Positions 16,479 through 24,437 of a stretch of 64,000 bases of DNA are shown piece by piece. The DNA is from DASQHL01 sp963843685. GTDB taxonomy: Bacteria; Chloroflexota; Dehalococcoidia; DSTF01; JACRBR01. Within the stretch, counting starts at the first letter, position 1. Every line of letters starts with the position of its first letter. The notes beneath the pieces were generated by a model. The model had not been told where the DNA came from. It did not search any database and worked only from the letters and a program-made list of their open reading frames with translations. The DNA is taken from NCBI GenBank assembly GCA_963843685.1, contig CAWJLO010000014.1, forward strand, positions 1 to 64,000, given 5' to 3'. Position numbers and translations under genes: made by a program.

Positions 16479-18245
16479 ATGGGCAATGACACGTCGTTCT
16501 GGGACAGGTTCACCACGGCACGGATCTCGCGTAGGCGGGCGCTGCAGGGCGCCGCGATCGGCGGCGCGTCGGTAGGCGCGATCGCCATCGTCGGATGCAG
16601 CAGCAGCTCTTCCAACGACAAGACACCGACGGCCGGCGGCACGACCACGCCCGGCGAAGGCACGCCAATACCCGGCGGCACGCTGCGCGGCACTGTGAGC
16701 CTTGTCTTGGGCAAGGACCCGATGAAGGCCTCCACCTTCCTTACCCATGCCCTAGCGTCGTATTCCTATAGCCGGCTCATGCGGTTCAAGACGCAGCTCG
16801 GCGAGCTACCGGAAGACCAGTGGTATGTGCCCGAGTTTGAAGTGGCCTCAAGCGTCGAGAATCCGGATCCCACGACGTATGTGTTTACGCTGCGTGATGA
16901 CGTCAAATTTCACGATGTGCCGCCCGTGAGCGGGCGATTGCTCAACGCCGACGACGTTGTCTACTCGTTCAACCGCTACCGTTCGATCTCGCCGAACAAG
17001 GCTGATTTCGACTTTGTGGACACGGTCACCGCGTCGACGGACAAGAAGCAGGTGACGTTCACGCTGAAAGAGCCGTTTGGTCTCTTCCTCAACCGCGTGG
17101 CTTCGTTCCAGGATCTCTGGATCATGCCGCAGGAGTTCGTGGAGCAGAGCGACCACGCCGCCGAGGACTCCATGCTCGGTTCCGGACCGTTCATTTTCGA
17201 CAAGTATGAGGCGAACTCCGTCATCGCCTGGAAGAAGAACCCAAACTACTTCGAGAAGGACAAGGACGGCAATCCTTTGCCGTACCTGGACGAAGTCAAC
17301 CTCGCGATCATCACCGACCAGAACCAGGTGCTGTCGCAGTTTGCCGCGAACCAACTGGACACGATCTCCGTCCCGCCCAAACTCGTCGATTCGGTAAAGA
17401 GCCAGAACCCGAGCGCGATCTTCGACCAGGCGCCACGGAATATCCTGAGCATGCTCATCTTTGATCCGCTGGCCTACACCAGCGACCAGGCGCCCTTCAA
17501 CGACGATCGCGTCCGGCGTGGCATCTCTCGTGCAATTGACCGCGACGGGTTGCTGCAGCTGATCTCGAAGGAGGGCGGGCTCTGGCCCGACATGCCTATC
17601 AACGCCGGATTCGGCGAGACCTGGTGGCTCGATCCCAAAGGACCGGACATCGGGGCCGCCGGAGACAACTACAAGTACAACGTCGCCGAGGCGAAGGCGC
17701 TCCTTTCCGCCGCTGGACACGAAAGCATCGACGCACCTATGCACTTCTCGAGCACCGTCTACACGACGATCGTCCCCTACTATGACATCGTCCGGCAGGC
17801 GCTCCCGGCCATGCTGAAGGACGTCGGCGTAAACGTGAAGGAAGTGCCCGAGGAGTACGGGAGCTACATCTCAACGACGTTCGTCGGTCAGTTCGACGGC
17901 CTCGGGTTCAGCTTGGAGTCGGTGTTCAGCGACATCGCTGCCTACTGGACCAACATGTTCTACCCGCGCGACGCCGGCGGCGGACGCAACCACTCAAGCG
18001 TCAACGACCCGACCCTTCAGGCCAATATCAAGAAGATGCTGCAGGCGCAGTCCACCGATGAGATCCACGCGCAGAACTTCGAGCTGCAGAAATACACATC
18101 CGAAAAGATGTACTACGTACCGATGGTGACGCCGGTGGAGTTCGCGGCGCGCTCGCCCAAGCTCAAGGGCGTTGTCAACACCACCGGGCCGACGACGTAC
18201 GCCCTCGGCACAGAGGCGACGATGACCAACTGGTTCGAGGCTTGA
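16479..18245 (+). CDS. ABC importer substrate-binding lipoprotein (SBP_bac_5 family)
   Basis: This 588-residue protein has a twin-arginine-like signal (ISRRRALQG) and a lipobox ending at Cys40 (AIAIVGC), then a Ser/Thr-rich linker. The family 5 fold follows, with YVFTLRDDVKFHDVPPVSG and GSGPFIFDKYEANSVIAWKKNPNYF. Family 5 proteins bind peptides, nickel, sugars or opines; the substrate cannot be told from sequence. Two permease genes follow on the same strand (18323 and 19352). The ATPase genes are not in this window, so the operon borrows or encodes them elsewhere. The start has a strong GGGAGGG site. Confidence 0.92.
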   Translation: MGNDTSFWDRFTTARISRRRALQGAAIGGASVGAIAIVGCSSSSSNDKTPTAGGTTTPGEGTPIPGGTLRGTVSLVLGKDPMKASTFLTHALASYSYSRLMRFKTQLGELPEDQWYVPEFEVASSVENPDPTTYVFTLRDDVKFHDVPPVSGRLLNADDVVYSFNRYRSISPNKADFDFVDTVTASTDKKQVTFTLKEPFGLFLNRVASFQDLWIMPQEFVEQSDHAAEDSMLGSGPFIFDKYEANSVIAWKKNPNYFEKDKDGNPLPYLDEVNLAIITDQNQVLSQFAANQLDTISVPPKLVDSVKSQNPSAIFDQAPRNILSMLIFDPLAYTSDQAPFNDDRVRRGISRAIDRDGLLQLISKEGGLWPDMPINAGFGETWWLDPKGPDIGAAGDNYKYNVAEAKALLSAAGHESIDAPMHFSSTVYTTIVPYYDIVRQALPAMLKDVGVNVKEVPEEYGSYISTTFVGQFDGLGFSLESVFSDIAAYWTNMFYPRDAGGGRNHSSVNDPTLQANIKKMLQAQSTDEIHAQNFELQKYTSEKMYYVPMVTPVEFAARSPKLKGVVNTTGPTTYALGTEATMTNWFEA

Positions 18246-18322
18246 GCGACATAGCAGCTCCCGCGCAAGGCGCTACCATGCGAGTACATCATCGCCGGAT
18301 CCGTCTCTAAAGGGCGCCCAGC

Positions 18323-19303
18323 ATGCGGAACTACGTCCTCAAGCGCGTGCTCCTCTCCATCCCGACGCTCATCGGTGTGTCGCTCGTTGTGTTCTTCATG
18401 CTGCGGCTGCTCCCCGGTGACTTGGTGCAGCAGATCGCCGGAGACAACCAGGTCACCCCCGAATTTCGCGCACAGGTGGACAAGGAGCTGGGCCTGGACA
18501 AGCCCGCGTACGAACAGTATTTCTACTGGCTCGGCGACACCGCCCGGCTCGACTTCGGGCAATCGCTGCGCGACCGAAGTTCGATCTCAGGCCGCCTGAA
18601 GACAACGCTCCCCACGACAGTCGAGATGGCGGCGCTGGCCATCGTCGTGTCTTCAATCATCTCGATCCCCGTAGGCGTCATCTCGGCCATTCGCCAGGAT
18701 GCCGCCGTGGACTACGCGTCCCGGAGCGTGGCGATCGGGTTCCTGGCCATACCTTCGTTCTGGCTCGGCACGATGATCATCGTGTTCACATCAAGCTGGT
18801 GGAAGTGGGCAACGCCGCTCCCGCAGGAATATCGCCAGTTCTGGGAGGACCCGTACACGAACCTGAAGTTCATGATCTTCCCGTTCGGCTACTTCCTTCC
18901 ACTCGGACCGTCCGTGCTGCTCGGCGTCGGTCTCTCGGGCACGGTGATGCGGCTGATGCGCACGCAGATGCTAGAGGTGCTGCGGCAGGACTACGTCCGC
19001 ACGGCGTGGGCCAAGGGGCTGCGCGAGCGGAGCGTCGTCGTCGGCCACGCGATGAAGAACGCCATGATCCCCGTCATCACCGTGATCGGCCTCCAGGTAC
19101 CGATTGTAGTGGGTGGAAGCGTCATTGTTGAGAGCCTCTACAACGTCCCGGGCATGGGCCAGTGGTTCTTCACCGCCATCCAGGCGCGCGATTACACCGC
19201 CGTCCAGGCGATCGCCATGCTCACCGCTGTGGCCGTGGTCGTGTCAAACCTGGGCGTTGACCTGACGTACGCGTATCTGGATCCGCGGATCAGGTACCAC
19301 TGA
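18323..19303 (+). CDS. ABC transporter permease, DppB/OppB type
   Basis: A 326-residue membrane protein beginning with the standard family block (YVLKRVLLSIPTLIGVSLVVF). It has about six membrane helices and the EAA-type coupling loop MLEVLRQDYVRTAWAKGL. The C-terminal GGSVIVESLYNVPGMGQ is also characteristic. It forms half of the membrane channel of a peptide/nickel-type importer with the gene at 19352. It follows the binding-protein gene after 77 bases. Confidence 0.93.
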   Translation: MRNYVLKRVLLSIPTLIGVSLVVFFMLRLLPGDLVQQIAGDNQVTPEFRAQVDKELGLDKPAYEQYFYWLGDTARLDFGQSLRDRSSISGRLKTTLPTTVEMAALAIVVSSIISIPVGVISAIRQDAAVDYASRSVAIGFLAIPSFWLGTMIIVFTSSWWKWATPLPQEYRQFWEDPYTNLKFMIFPFGYFLPLGPSVLLGVGLSGTVMRLMRTQMLEVLRQDYVRTAWAKGLRERSVVVGHAMKNAMIPVITVIGLQVPIVVGGSVIVESLYNVPGMGQWFFTAIQARDYTAVQAIAMLTAVAVVVSNLGVDLTYAYLDPRIRYH

Positions 19304-19351
19304 TGGCGACGAGGCGTCGACGTTCCAATTCTCTCGCATGACCCGCCCCTC

Positions 19352-20269
19352 TTGAGCGAACCCGGCCGCCCGTCGCGCTGGGTGCACACGGTTCTGCAGT
19401 TCTGTCGCCGCAAACCTCTGGGGGCGTTTGGCGCGTTCATCGTGCTCGGCATGCTCGTCTGCGCCGTTTTCGTCGACACGGCACTCGTCGGCGGAGACCG
19501 GCCGCTTCTCGCGCCGGACGGCTACAACCATCAGCACATCCGCAACGTCGACCAAGGCCTGTCCCTGGCCCACCCAATGGGCACCGACGAGCTGGGGCGT
19601 GACATCTTCAGCCGAATCCTCTACGGCGCGCGCATCTCGGTCGTCATCGGCCTCAGCACGGTGCTAATCGCCGGAATCGTCTCACTCGGCTTCGGCACGG
19701 TTTCGGGCTACTTCGGAAGCTGGCTCGATGCAATCATCCAGCGCGTCGTGGACATATTTCTGGCGATCCCGCCGCTGATCCTGCTGGTCTTCGGCATCGC
19801 CACGTTCGCCGACCGCTCTGGCCCATATCGCCGCATGTTCTGGATCATCATGATTCTCGCGGTGATCATCTCCGCGCAGTCGATTCGCGTCGTCCGCAGC
19901 TCCACCATCGCAACCGCCAACAACCAGTACGTCGACGCGGCACGCACCATCGGCGCCACCAATTTGCGCATCATCTTCCGCTACATGGCGCCGAACGTCA
20001 TGGCCGTCGTCATCGTGCTGGCGACCGTTCAACTCGGCGGCGTCATCCTGGCGGAGGCACTCGATCAGCTTCCTCGGCTTCGGCATGCCCCCGCCCTTCG
20101 CCGTCCTGGGGGAGCGATGCTGACGTTCGGTGGCCTGTCTCATGCTCCGCGCATATCCGGTCTGGCGGTCTGGCCGGGCTTCGCGATCGCGCTCGCCGTC
20201 TTCGGGTTCAACATCTTCGGCGACGCGCTGCGCGACGTGCTGGACCCGCGGCTCCGCGGCGGACGCTAG
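19352..20269 (+). CDS. ABC transporter permease, DppC/OppC type, with a locally shifted segment
   Basis: A 305-residue permease with the conserved HPMGTDELGRDIFSRILYGARIS, an EAA loop (NNQYVDAARTIGATNLRIIF) and the C-terminal GFNIFGDALRDVLDPRLRGG. No ATG fits; TTG 19352 opens the frame. The region 20058-20115 should read A-SISFLGFGMPPPF-PSWGAML. Three single-base insertions (near 20060, 20100 and 20113) scramble it to LDQLPRLRHAPALRRPGGAML and then restore the frame. The insertions total three bases, so the gene stays open, but this substrate-path segment would be abnormal. Sequence error is the likely cause. Confidence 0.85.
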   Translation: MSEPGRPSRWVHTVLQFCRRKPLGAFGAFIVLGMLVCAVFVDTALVGGDRPLLAPDGYNHQHIRNVDQGLSLAHPMGTDELGRDIFSRILYGARISVVIGLSTVLIAGIVSLGFGTVSGYFGSWLDAIIQRVVDIFLAIPPLILLVFGIATFADRSGPYRRMFWIIMILAVIISAQSIRVVRSSTIATANNQYVDAARTIGATNLRIIFRYMAPNVMAVVIVLATVQLGGVILAEALDQLPRLRHAPALRRPGGAMLTFGGLSHAPRISGLAVWPGFAIALAVFGFNIFGDALRDVLDPRLRGGR

Positions 20270-20282
20270 CCACGCCGCCGTC

Positions 20283-20657
20283 TCAACCCGAGCACTTCGA
20301 GACGAATGCGCCGGCGGCCGACAGATGCCAGCCGTCCGCGTACAGCGTGTTCACCCGGTAGCGGTACGTCACGCCGGACGGCACGCCGTCGATCGCGTAC
20401 GCCGTCTTCGACGGATCCAGCGGGCCGTACGACTGGAACGACCCGGCGCTGAAGTCCGGTGAGAAGCCGAGGTCCAGCCAGGTTTCCTGGGCGCCCGGCT
20501 TCGCCGCGGGCCATGCGAGCGTCACCGTCGCCGCGCCTGAGGTCGCCGCGCTGCACGACTGCGTGACGACGGCGCTCGCCGCCTTCGATGAAGGCGAGCT
20601 CATGTACACCCAGAGGCCAAGCACGACCGCGGCCGGAAGCAGAATTCGCGCGAACAC
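20283..20657 (-). CDS. Small exported protein, fibronectin-like fold suspected
   Basis: This 124-residue protein has an N-terminal hydrophobic export segment (about 5-28). A single beta-sandwich-like domain follows (AATVTLAWPAAKPGAQ; GVPSGVTYRYRVNTLYADGWHLS), as in fibronectin type III domains. Two cysteines, one near each end of the mature part, may pair. It is convergent with the permease gene and upstream, on the same strand, of nothing obvious. I recognise no specific function. Confidence 0.6.
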   Translation of the reverse strand: MFARILLPAAVVLGLWVYMSSPSSKAASAVVTQSCSAATSGAATVTLAWPAAKPGAQETWLDLGFSPDFSAGSFQSYGPLDPSKTAYAIDGVPSGVTYRYRVNTLYADGWHLSAAGAFVSKCSG

Positions 20658-20756
20658 CGATCCCTCCGCATCACAGTCTCGGCCGTGAATCGACTCCGTG
20701 ACTATCAGCGGAGTTGAGAACTCAGCGTGCGGGAAATCCCTGATCCTCGGCCGTGA

Positions 20757-23607
20757 TCACAGCTCGCCGAGGCTCGCCCGCAGGCCGTCCAGCCGTGCTC
20801 CTGCGGCCACCAGCCGCTCCTCCTCGGTGGCGATGATGTTCGCCGGCGCCTTCGCCCGGAACTGCGCGTTGTTCAACTTCGCCTGGATGCGGCCGACCTC
20901 TGCCTCTGCGTCGGCGATCAGCTTGCCGAGCCGCGCGCGCTCCGCCTCGACGTCGAACAGCCCCGCCAGCGGCACGATCGCCGTAGCCCCCTCCAGCACC
21001 GCCGTTGCCACCTGCTCGCGCGGGGCCGCCGGCGACGTCGGCCACCACGTGAAGCGGCCGCACCCGCGCCAACATCTCGACATAAGCACGTCCCGCCTCG
21101 ATGACCCCACTCGAAGCACCTGACGCCACGTACGCCTCGATGAACCGCCCCGGCTCCACCTTCTTCTCGGCGCGGATGTTGCGGATCGCGCGCACGACGT
21201 CGATCAGCACGTTCATCTCGCGCTCGGCCTGCGGATCCGCATAGCCGCTCTCGCCACGTGGGAACGGCGCCACGATCAGTGCTTCCTCGTCCATGTCTTC
21301 GATCTTCGCCACGAGCGATTGCCAGATCTCCTCGGTAACGAACGGCATCACCGGGTGGAGCAACCGCAGGCAGCGCTCGAGCACGTACGCCAGCACCGGC
21401 AGCGGCGACGGGCCCGACTGGTCGTCCGCGCGCACGCGCACCTTCGCAATCTCGATATACCAGTCCGCGAACTCGCCCCAGACGAATTCGTACACCTGCC
21501 GCGCCGCCTCGCCCAGTTCGAACTTCCGCATCTGCTCGTCGACGCTGCGCGCCAGCCCCTCGACACGCGACAGGATCCAGCGGTCTTCCAGCGGCGAGTC
21601 CTCGGGGGCCAGCGCGGCGGGGAGGCGTACAGTGCTTTCGCCGATCATCGAGATCACGAAGCGCGCTGCGTTCCAGAGCTTGTTGGCGAAGTTGCGTCCG
21701 GCTTCCACCCGCTGCTCCGAGAGGCGCATGTCGTTGCCGGGGCCGCTCGACGTGATCAACGTGTACCGCAACGCGTCGGCGCCGAACTTCTCGACGACCT
21801 CCAGCGGATCGACGCCCGTGCCGAGCGACTTGCTCATGCGCTGGCCATGCTCGTTGCGCACCGTCCCGTGCAGGTAGACGACTGAGTACGGGATCTGGCC
21901 CACGTTGTAGAGGCCGAGCATGATCATCCGCGACACCCAGAGGAAGATGATGTCGTAGCCCGTCTCCATCACCGATGTGGGGTACCAGTACTTCAGCGCC
22001 GGCGTCTCATCCGGCCACCCGAGCGTTGAGAACGGCCACAGACCGGACGAGAACCACGTGTCCAGCACGTCGTTCTCCTGTAGGAGATGACCGCCGCCCG
22101 TCGGCGAGCGCTCCGGTGTCTCAATCGACACGATCGGCGTCGCTTCCACGCCCGACCACGAGCCGTGCGCGAGGATCTGCTCGTGCGTGATCCCCCGCGC
22201 CCGAACCTCGTTGTATGTCCCAACGAGCGGCTCCGCGTTCAGGGGCGCCGCAGGGTCCCGATACGTAACGACGATGCGGTCGCCATCTTCATCCGCGCTG
22301 TACCAGACCGGGATCCGGTGTCCCCACCACAACTGGCGGGACACGCACCAGTCGCGGATGTTCTCCATCCAGTTCAGGTACACCCGCTCGAACCGGTCCG
22401 GTACGAACTTGACCCGCCCCTCCTTCACGACATCGATGCCAGGCCCGGCGAGCGCTCGCTGGTTGACGAACCATTGCCACGACATCAGCGGCTCCACGAC
22501 CGTGTGGCAACGCGAGCACACGCCGATCGTCATGTCGTGTGGCTCCGTCTTGATCAGATAGCCCAGCTCCTCCAGGTCGCGCACGATGACCTGTCGCGCC
22601 TCGTAGCGATCCATGCCGAAATACGGGCCGGCCTCGCGATTCAGTGTCGCGTCCAGGTTCATCGCGTTGATGATGGGCAGGCCCACCCGTTGCGAGATCT
22701 CGAAGTCGACGGGGTCGTGCCCCGGCGTCACCTTTAGCGCGCCGGTGCCGAACTCCATCTCCGTCGCCTCGTCGCCCACAATCGGGATCTCTCGCTGGAT
22801 CACAGGGAGGAGCACCGTGCGCCCGATCTTGTCCTTGTAGCGATCGTCCTTCGGGTTCACCGCCACCGCCACATCGCCGACGAACGTCTCCGGCCGCGTC
22901 GTCGCTACCACCATGTACTCGTCGCCCGTGTGTGGTCGCCCCTCCGCATCGTGACCATCGACGATCGGGTACCGGATGTACCAGAGGTTGCCCGGCTGAT
23001 CCTCATGCTCCACTTCCAGATCGCTGAGCGCTGTCCGGCAGCGGGGGCACCAGTTGATCATGCGCTCGCCGCGATAGATGAGGCCGTCGTCATACAGCTT
23101 CTTGAACGTTGTCCGCACCGCGCGCTGTGGCGTCTCGTCGAGAGTGAACACCTCGCCCGACCAGTCGGCGGACGCGCCCAGGCGGCGATGCTGGTTACTG
23201 ATGATGGGACGGTAGCGGTCGACCCACTGCCACACGCGCTTCTCGAACTCGTCCCGCCCGAGGTCGTGCCGCGTCAGCCCTTCTTTCGCCAGCTGCTTCT
23301 CCACGACGTTCTGCGTCGCGATCCCGGCGTGGTCGATGCCGGGCACCCAGAGCGTCGGGTCCCCCAGCATGCGGTGCCACCGGATGAGGATGTCCTCGAC
23401 GGTGTCCGTCAGCGCGTGGCCGATGTGCAGCTCACCCGTGACATTGGGCGGCGGCATGATGATGCAGAATGGATCCTTTGATTCGTCGATCCGAGGCTTG
23501 AAGTAGCCGCGGCCCTCCCAGAAGCGGTAGACGCGATCCTCCGTCGCGCGCGGGTCGTACGACTTCGCCATCTCCCGCGGCTTCGCCGCATCAGTCTCTT
23601 GCGTCAT
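20757..23607 (-). CDS. valS: Valyl-tRNA synthetase, with one frame break near the C-terminus
   Basis: This class I synthetase charges tRNA-Val. It has HIGH (61-64, in NVTGELHIGHAL) and the KMSKS-equivalent RMSKS (GQRMSKSLGTGVDP), the CP1 editing domain, an anticodon-binding region and a C-terminal coiled coil. The frame used from ATG 23605-23607 fails at about 21018-21040. The coiled-coil arm (APREQVATAVLEGA through DGLRASLGEL) continues in another frame to TGA 20757-20759, implying one extra base in GTC-GCC-G-GCG-GCC. Staying in the first frame would give an unrelated Gly/Arg-rich tail to 20722. GAAGGTGG precedes the start. A terminator-like hairpin lies about 40 bases upstream. Confidence 0.93.
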
Positions 23608-23645
23608 CACCCACCTTCAACCCCGCGCGCGATCCGCGGGCAACG

Positions 23646-23673
23646 AAAAAGCCCCGAACCGGATTGTCGGGGC
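23646..23673 (-). terminator. Intrinsic terminator-like hairpin in the valS leader
   Basis: On the minus strand GCCCCGA pairs with TCGGGGC (7 bp, 9-base loop), followed by TTTTT. It ends 39 bases before valS. No minus-strand gene lies immediately upstream, so it may be an attenuator of valS rather than the end of another transcript. Confidence 0.6.
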
Positions 23674-23836
23674 CGTTGTACCGGACAGACGCGCGGTCGG
23701 CTACCGGTAAACGACCTCCGTTACCGCTACTACTACCGCTTGCGCCGCGCATCGCACGTTCATCACGGCCATGGTATCGGATCGGCGACCGCACGCCATC
23801 GGGGACGCACCGATAATGCCAGCCGACGCGCGACAG

Positions 23837-23904
23837 ACCCCCCACCGGGGGGTTGACACTCCTACCAGGCGCGAGCTAACCTCAATTACCCCTACCCGGG
23901 GGGT
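23837..23904 (+). promoter_or_regulatory. csoR-copZ-copA promoter with two CsoR-like operators
   Basis: ACCCCCCACCGGGGGGT (23837-23853) is a perfect 7+3+7 palindrome, and ACCCCTACCCGGGGGGT (23888-23904) is an imperfect one. Both resemble the G-tract operators of copper-sensing CsoR. They bracket -35 TTGACA (23853-23858) and a weak -10 TAACCT (23877-23882, spacer 18). Repressor on both sites would cover the promoter. GGAGGAAG precedes csoR. Confidence 0.75.
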
Positions 23905-23916
23905 CTGGGAGGAAGA

Positions 23917-24183
23917 ATGCTGGACACTACCAGAGCGGACGTACTCAAGCGCCTGAACTTCATCGACGGCCATCTGGCGGGCATACGCCGCATGATCGAG
24001 GCGGACAAGTACTGCGTCGACGTGCTCAAGCAGACGTACGCCGTCCGCCGCGCCATCGAGAAGATGGAGGCCATCATGCTCGATGGACATCTCCACACCT
24101 GCGTTGTCGAAGGCATCCGCGAGGGCCGCGACGAGTCAGTACTCGCCGAACTGAACGAGCTGTACGAGATGGCCGGCAAATAG
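23917..24183 (+). CDS. csoR: CsoR-type copper-sensing repressor
   Basis: This 88-residue all-helical repressor carries the copper ligands Cys33, His58 and Cys62 with the spacing of characterised CsoR proteins (25 and 4 residues). It also has the RLNFIDGHLAGIRRMIE helix. Cu(I) binding releases it from DNA. It is the first gene of a copper operon with copZ (23 bases downstream) and copA, under a promoter flanked by two G-tract palindromes. The start at ATG 23917 has a strong ribosome site. Confidence 0.93.
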   Translation: MLDTTRADVLKRLNFIDGHLAGIRRMIEADKYCVDVLKQTYAVRRAIEKMEAIMLDGHLHTCVVEGIREGRDESVLAELNELYEMAGK

Positions 24184-24206
24184 CGAACCTGAGGAGGAAT
24201 GCGACC

Positions 24207-24416
24207 ATGGCAAAGACGCTGACGTTCGACGTGAAGGGCATGACCTGCGACAACTGCGTCCACCACGTCACCGAGGCGATCAAGACCGTCAGCGGCGTGA
24301 CGTCGACCGAGGTCTCGCTCTCGTCGAACTCCGCCCGCGTTCAAGGCGACTTCGACGACAAGCAGATCATCACCGCTATCGAGGAAGAGGGCTACGAGGC
24401 GACGATCCGCGTCTGA
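24207..24416 (+). CDS. copZ: Copper chaperone CopZ (HMA domain)
   Basis: A 69-residue single heavy-metal-associated domain with the metal-binding motif GMTCDNC and the ferredoxin-like beta-alpha-beta pattern ending in IEEEGYEATI. It carries Cu(I) in the cytoplasm and hands it to CopA. It lies between csoR and copA in the same operon, with GAGGAGG just upstream of ATG 24207. Confidence 0.93.
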   Translation: MAKTLTFDVKGMTCDNCVHHVTEAIKTVSGVTSTEVSLSSNSARVQGDFDDKQIITAIEEEGYEATIRV

Positions 24417-24437
24417 CGCGCTCGCCCTCAAACCGTC

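Noticed and set aside
23650..23720. T-box riboswitch for valS
   Set aside because: ACCGCG is present before the terminator, but the rest of the AGGGTGGNACCGCG box does not match and no specifier loop is evident. I keep only the hairpin.
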